Source of the DNA: an uncultured Solobacterium sp.
GTDB lineage: Bacteria; Bacillota_I; Bacilli_A; Erysipelotrichales; Erysipelotrichaceae
Direction: 5' to 3'
Length of the DNA stretch: 16,473 bases
NCBI GenBank assembly: GCA_937895985.1
Contig: CALBKL010000044.1
Span: 1-16,473, forward strand
In this document: piece after piece, positions 13,377 through 16,473 of the stretch
How the letters are laid out: each line of letters begins with the position of its first letter
How positions within the stretch are numbered: position 1 is the first letter of the stretch
The notes under the pieces: model-generated
Told to the model about the DNA's origin: nothing
What the model saw: the letters and a program-made list of their open reading frames with translations, nothing else
The model's database searches: none
Translations under genes and position numbers: made by a program

Positions 13377-13982
13377 ATGAGATTAGATATATTACCAATA
13401 GGTCAATTTGAAGAAAATTCTTATGTGTTACATGATAATGGTCATGTGCTTTTTGTTGATCCTGGAAGATATTATAAGAAGATTATAGAATGTGTTGGTA
13501 AGGATGAGGTTGTTGATGGTATTGTTTTGACACATGGGCATTCTGATCATACGGGTGCAGTGGATGATTTGTGTGATGTATACAACTGTCCTGTTTATAT
13601 GGACCATCATGATTTACCACTTGTATCACCAAGTAATGCTGGTCATTATGGCTATAGTGCACCTGTATATGCGCCAATACATGATTTAAATGAGAAACAG
13701 GTTAAGATTGGAACATTTTCTTTAGAAATTCATCATACACCTGGCCATACGGATGGTTGTATCTGTATTCGCTACAAGAATATTCTTTTTACAGGCGATA
13801 CACTATTTGCGTCTAGTTGTGGTAGAACAGATTTATATTCTGGTAGTGATGAAAAGATGCGTCACACACTAGATTATCTCAAGACCCTTCCACATGATTT
13901 ACAAATTTACCCAGGACATGGACCTGCGAGTACAATAGGAATTGAAGTTCGTAATAATCCCTATATGATTTCTTACTTTTAA
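13377..13982 (+). CDS. Metallo-beta-lactamase-fold hydrolase, glyoxalase II-like (YqgX type)
   Basis: A 201-residue binuclear-metal hydrolase of the MBL fold. All metal ligands are present: H53, H55, D57 and H58 in THGHSDHTGA, H124 in HTPGHTDGC, D141 in FTGDTLF and H181 in YPGHGPAS. Members of this small group (B. subtilis YqgX) are annotated as hydroxyacylglutathione hydrolase-like and probably cleave a thioester; the true substrate is unknown, and low-GC Gram-positives often lack glutathione. Homologues begin with a similar strand before N-S-Y-V-L, so the ATG at 13377 is right, yet no Shine-Dalgarno sequence precedes it (the upstream bases are nearly all T and A). It begins 10 nt after the rpmG terminator. 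B. subtilis yqgX is also near comGA. Confidence 0.92.
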   Translation: MRLDILPIGQFEENSYVLHDNGHVLFVDPGRYYKKIIECVGKDEVVDGIVLTHGHSDHTGAVDDLCDVYNCPVYMDHHDLPLVSPSNAGHYGYSAPVYAPIHDLNEKQVKIGTFSLEIHHTPGHTDGCICIRYKNILFTGDTLFASSCGRTDLYSGSDEKMRHTLDYLKTLPHDLQIYPGHGPASTIGIEVRNNPYMISYF

Positions 13983-13995
13983 GAATAAATCAAAA

Positions 13996-14022
13996 TTGTT
14001 TTATCTTAGTTTCGTGTAGAAT
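13996..14022 (+). promoter_or_regulatory. Weak promoter candidate for the second lipoprotein
   Basis: TAGAAT (14017-14022) resembles a -10. TTGTTT (13996-14001) is a possible -35, but the spacing is only 15 bp. No terminator is visible between the hydrolase and this gene, so cotranscription is equally possible. Confidence 0.35.
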
Positions 14023-14039
14023 AGAAGTGAGGAAGTAAT

Positions 14040-14783
14040 ATGAAGAAATTTTTAATTGGTTTATGTTTGAGTTCGGTACTACTAGCAGGTTGTCATCAAG
14101 ATAAATCAAGCTACGTAGCAAAGGAAGATAAGATTGCGATTTCTACAACTGATTTTAAAGATGAAGATGCACAAAAGTTAGTTGAGTCTGTATTAAAGAA
14201 ACAGTTTCCACAATATGAATGTACTGTCACTCAAACAATTATTAAGGGAAACAATGTTTATGGTATATACACATATCAGAAAAATGGACGTACAATGACC
14301 CAACAGGTTTCTCTCTATACAGTTTCCGTCAATAAGAATGACCATGATGATATTATCTACCTACAGAGTTCCTTTGGAGCTGTTGATCATCGTATCACAC
14401 AGATGATTGAGGAGAAGACAATTCCTACTGATAATACAGTTGAAAAACCGAAAGATGAAAAAGAAAAGGAATTTGATTTACCAACAACGGTTGATGATCC
14501 AGATTCTGCCACAAGTAAACAGGCAACTGAGATTCAAAATTCTGGTGGACTCTACATTGTGCGTTTCTATCTTAATGCAGGAAGTCTAAGAATCTATGGT
14601 AAGCACACAGGAGATGGTACTTTTGTGGCAAAACTATATGACCTAGAACAAAATCTAATTGCGGATATGGTTAACATTGAAGGATATGGAGAGTATGATC
14701 AAACAGTACAAACTCCTCCAGGTTACTATTATCTGATTGTACAGAAATCAGATGGAAAATTTGATTTAAGTTATGAATATTAA
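14040..14783 (+). CDS. Two-domain lipoprotein of unknown function
   Basis: I do not recognise this 247-residue protein as a named family. The signal peptide is clear: MKKF, a hydrophobic stretch and a lipobox LLAGC with the lipidated Cys at residue 18. A first alpha/beta-looking domain (about 40-115) precedes a charged Lys/Glu/Asp/Pro linker (about 121-160). A second domain (about 165-247) is rich in Tyr, Gly and beta strands, ending LIVQKSDGKFDLSYEY. The strand pattern and the GYYYLIVQKSDGKF ending recall the pre-peptidase C-terminal (PPC) beta-sandwich that often decorates exported proteins, but this is inference from pattern alone. GAGGAA (14029-14034) is 5 nt before the ATG. It is followed by its own terminator and so is not part of the comG transcript. 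Confidence 0.8.
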   Translation: MKKFLIGLCLSSVLLAGCHQDKSSYVAKEDKIAISTTDFKDEDAQKLVESVLKKQFPQYECTVTQTIIKGNNVYGIYTYQKNGRTMTQQVSLYTVSVNKNDHDDIIYLQSSFGAVDHRITQMIEEKTIPTDNTVEKPKDEKEKEFDLPTTVDDPDSATSKQATEIQNSGGLYIVRFYLNAGSLRIYGKHTGDGTFVAKLYDLEQNLIADMVNIEGYGEYDQTVQTPPGYYYLIVQKSDGKFDLSYEY

Positions 14784-14808
14784 TGTTCGAGAAATCGGAC
14801 ATTTTTTT
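14782..14808 (+). terminator. Intrinsic terminator before comG
   Basis: AATGTTCG (14782-14789) and CGGACATT (14796-14803) pair with one G-U and a 6-nt loop, then a T run to 14808. The lipoprotein stop codon (14781-14783) overlaps its foot. It separates the lipoprotein from comG. Confidence 0.85.
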
Positions 14809-14818
14809 ATGGAGTTTT

Positions 14819-14845
14819 CGCATTTCTATTGAATATAGAAGTGCG
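14819..14845. repeat. 27-nt hairpin/dyad in the comG promoter-leader
   Basis: CGCATTTCTAT (14819-14829) and ATAGAAGTGCG (14835-14845) pair along 11 positions, 10 Watson-Crick and one G-U, with a 5-nt TGAAT loop. The 3' arm ends exactly where the comGA Shine-Dalgarno (GAGGG, 14845-14849) begins. It has no T run, so it is not a second terminator. It could be an operator or an RNA structure that gates ribosome access. Confidence 0.7.
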
Positions 14846-14854
14846 AGGGTTGTT

Positions 14855-15838
14855 ATGGAAGAAAGATTGATTGAGTGTTTAAAAATAGCGATGGAATTTC
14901 ATGTGACGGATATTCATTTTCATTTAAAGACATATCCTAAAGAGAGTTTAAGTATCGAGATGAAAATCGAACAGGACGTAAGGCAAATGGTCCCAAAGGA
15001 CGATGATATTCGTTTATTTCGCTATCTAATGTATAAAGCAAATTTAGATTTATCTGATATTCATCATCCTCAAACAGGAAGGTTTGAGATGGAAATCGAA
15101 GGACAACCCGTTTCATTACGCTTCGCACTTGTATCGAGCTATCACAATACATCAGGTGTACTACGCATTCTCAATCAACACGCTTCACTGCACATTGAGG
15201 ATTTAACCGTAGATTATGATACTTCATTGTGGCTAAGGAATATTACAAAACATACTTCTGGGCTTTTCGTGTTTTCTGGACCCACAGGTTCTGGTAAAAC
15301 TACAACACTTTATACCATTCTCAACGAAACAAAAGGAAAGAAGATTTTTACGTTAGAAGACCCTGTTGAGGTATATCACGAAAACTATGTACAAATACAA
15401 ATCAATGACCATCAACATTTATCCTATGATGAAGGGATCAAACAACTTATGAGACATGATCCAGATATCATCATGATTGGTGAGATACGTGATAGCCAAG
15501 CAGCCTTAATGGCTGTACGTAGTGCACTAACAGGACATTTGGTTGTGACAAGTTTACATAGTCAAAATTGCATGTCTGCGATTGACCGTCTATTAGATTT
15601 AGGAGTGGATATGTATCAACTAAAAGATGTACTGATAGGTATTTCTAATCAGCGTTTATTAAATCTAGGCTCTGGCAAGCGTTGTGGTGTGTATGAATAT
15701 ATGAATCGAAAGGAGGTGGCTTATGCCTTGGAACATCGATGTGTTTCTGAAACGTTTATATCACTTCAAAAGCAATTACAAAGCGCTGTTAAGAAGGGAT
15801 ATATTGCGTCAGATTGTCTTGAGGAATACACGCTTTGA
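14855..15838 (+). CDS. comGA: Competence pseudopilus assembly ATPase ComGA (GspE/PilB family)
   Basis: A 327-residue secretion ATPase that powers assembly of the competence pseudopilus for DNA uptake, on the cytoplasmic face of the membrane. Motifs in order are the N-terminal TDIHFH (18-23), Walker A GPTGSGKTTT (142-151), Asp box TLEDPVE (166-172), Walker B IIMIGEIRD (205-213) and His box TGHLVVTSLHSQ (226-237). Length fits ComGA/ComYA (about 310-360) and not the longer PilB; only one Cys (C-G-V-Y-E) remains where PilB proteins have a tetracysteine zinc site. I start at 14855 because GAGGG lies 5 nt upstream; the in-frame ATG at 14783 is inside the terminator. The last 116 nt overlap comGB. 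Expression is probably competence-specific, but no ComK or ComX box is obvious. Confidence 0.95.
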   Translation: MEERLIECLKIAMEFHVTDIHFHLKTYPKESLSIEMKIEQDVRQMVPKDDDIRLFRYLMYKANLDLSDIHHPQTGRFEMEIEGQPVSLRFALVSSYHNTSGVLRILNQHASLHIEDLTVDYDTSLWLRNITKHTSGLFVFSGPTGSGKTTTLYTILNETKGKKIFTLEDPVEVYHENYVQIQINDHQHLSYDEGIKQLMRHDPDIIMIGEIRDSQAALMAVRSALTGHLVVTSLHSQNCMSAIDRLLDLGVDMYQLKDVLIGISNQRLLNLGSGKRCGVYEYMNRKEVAYALEHRCVSETFISLQKQLQSAVKKGYIASDCLEEYTL

Positions 15839-16473
15839 TAAACTAGAATGCCAAGGAATTGTAAGTTTGATGGAAAATGGATTTAGTTTTACCGATACAT
15901 TACAAATTTTAAAGACAAAAAGAAATGAACGACATATTGTGTATGTATTAGAAAAGCTAGAACAAGGGCAGACATTCAACGATGCATTCTCCTCGCTATT
16001 ACCGGTTTGTTATGGAAAGTACTTCAGTAACTTTATCCGTTATCTACCAGTACTAGAAAGTTTGCGGATTTCAATAGAACTATCAAACCATGAGGAACAA
16101 ACGAAACAGAAGATGATGAAGGATATGATCTATCCGGTTGTCATGTTGTTTGTAATGTTTTTTGGAATGTATTTGTTTAATGGTTTTGTCTTTCCACAGA
16201 TGATTACATTAATGAATAGTTTTGAGGTGAATGTCAAAAGTTATTATTTCTTACGAAGTTTGATTCAATTATTATCATGGTTAGCGACTTTTGTAATTGT
16301 TATAGGAATCTTGTTGTGGATTGTGTTTCAACATCCGCAAAGAAAGTGTTGGTTATATCGTTTGCTTGTAAAGCACATGCCAGACTCACTAATGGTTCAA
16401 AAAGCATCTGCAGAATTTGCAAGATACTTCCTTGAATGCGTAAGGGTACGTATCCCAACGATACAAACAATGA
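15723..16473 (+). CDS. comGB: Competence pseudopilus membrane platform protein ComGB, 5' part (runs off window)
   Basis: A reading frame open to the window end, giving 250 residues of an expected 340-350. It is a type II secretion F-domain (GspF/PilC) protein, the membrane platform on which ComGA acts. The first F domain begins near CQGIVSLMENGFSFTDTLQI (about residues 42-61). Membrane segments follow, including PVVMLFVMFFGMYLF (about 140-154) and LATFVIVIGILLWIVF (about 188-203). The second F domain opens with ASAEFARYFLECVRV near the end. The start at ATG 15723 is chosen because it has a near-perfect Shine-Dalgarno, AAAGGAGGTG (15709-15718), inside comGA. That makes a 116-nt overlap and gives about 40 residues before the F domain. 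TTG 15804, after GAAGGG (15793-15798), is a less likely alternative. Confidence 0.88.
   Translation, partial: MPWNIDVFLKRLYHFKSNYKALLRRDILRQIVLRNTRFDKLECQGIVSLMENGFSFTDTLQILKTKRNERHIVYVLEKLEQGQTFNDAFSSLLPVCYGKYFSNFIRYLPVLESLRISIELSNHEEQTKQKMMKDMIYPVVMLFVMFFGMYLFNGFVFPQMITLMNSFEVNVKSYYFLRSLIQLLSWLATFVIVIGILLWIVFQHPQRKCWLYRLLVKHMPDSLMVQKASAEFARYFLECVRVRIPTIQTM

Noticed and set aside
14783..14854. Longer N-terminus for ComGA beginning at the TAATG overlap
   Set aside because: The ATG is inside the terminator stem and lacks a ribosome binding site; the ATG at 14855 has GAGGG at 5 nt.
14809..14855. ComK box or streptococcal CIN box upstream of comGA
   Set aside because: No AAAA-N5-TTTT pair and no TACGAATA-like sequence could be found in this interval.
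1..16473. Mobile elements, CRISPR arrays, phage genes, integrase or attachment sites
   Set aside because: No transposase or integrase motifs, no regularly spaced direct repeats, and gene content is housekeeping throughout; the lone tRNA shows no adjacent integrase or duplicated 3' end.
1..16473. CcpA cre sites
   Set aside because: Scanning intergenic regions by eye for WTGNAANCGNWNNCA-like sequences gave no convincing match.

Overview
The window comes from the chromosome of an AT-rich, low-GC Gram-positive bacterium (Firmicutes/Bacillota). The evidence is a tyrosine T-box leader, CcpA-like and SdpR/SdpI-like proteins, canonical AAGGAGG-type ribosome binding sites, lipoproteins with Gram-positive lipoboxes and a comG competence locus. 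Gene content and local order recall Bacillus subtilis neighbourhoods as I remember them (YtxH/ccpA/tyrS; murJ(ytgP)/rsuA; ispH/cshB; ispG; rpmG; yqgX/comGA), but condensed. An Erysipelotrichia-like genome is my best guess; the sequence alone does not prove it. I see no mobile element, CRISPR array, rRNA or phage gene.

Layout: (1) 1-1350, the 3' end of a YtxH-like helical protein gene and a CcpA-type LacI regulator. (2) 1351-2869, a Tyr-specific T-box riboswitch (specifier UAC) controlling tyrS, closed by a terminator. (3) 2882-5772, an apparent operon of a small lipoprotein, the lipid II flippase MurJ and the pseudouridine synthase RsuA; its tail overlaps the convergent ispH gene. (4) 5753-8099, divergent ispH (minus) and the DEAD-box RNA helicase gene cshB (plus). 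(5) 8132-9161, a self-contained sdpR-sdpI operon with a strong dyad at its promoter. (6) 9171-9322, a lone minus-strand tRNA-Glu(CUC) with its own promoter and terminator. (7) 9377-11997, asparagine synthetase asnB and a PAP2 phosphatase. (8) 11978-13367, ispG (minus) divergent from rpmG (L33). (9) 13377-14808, a glyoxalase-II-like metallo-beta-lactamase hydrolase and a second lipoprotein. (10) 14819-16473, the start of the comG operon: comGA complete, comGB running off the window.

Most genes are housekeeping: isoprenoid precursors (IspG, IspH), cell-wall lipid II transport (MurJ), translation (TyrRS, RsuA, L33, tRNA-Glu, CshB), asparagine synthesis and DNA-uptake machinery. The genome is compact: several intrinsic terminators include the stop codon of the gene they end. 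The less ordinary points are a 116-nt comGA/comGB overlap with a perfect ribosome binding site inside comGA, an unexplained 27-nt hairpin between the comG terminator and ribosome binding site, a hydrolase gene with no Shine-Dalgarno sequence directly after a terminator, and the operator architecture of sdpRI.
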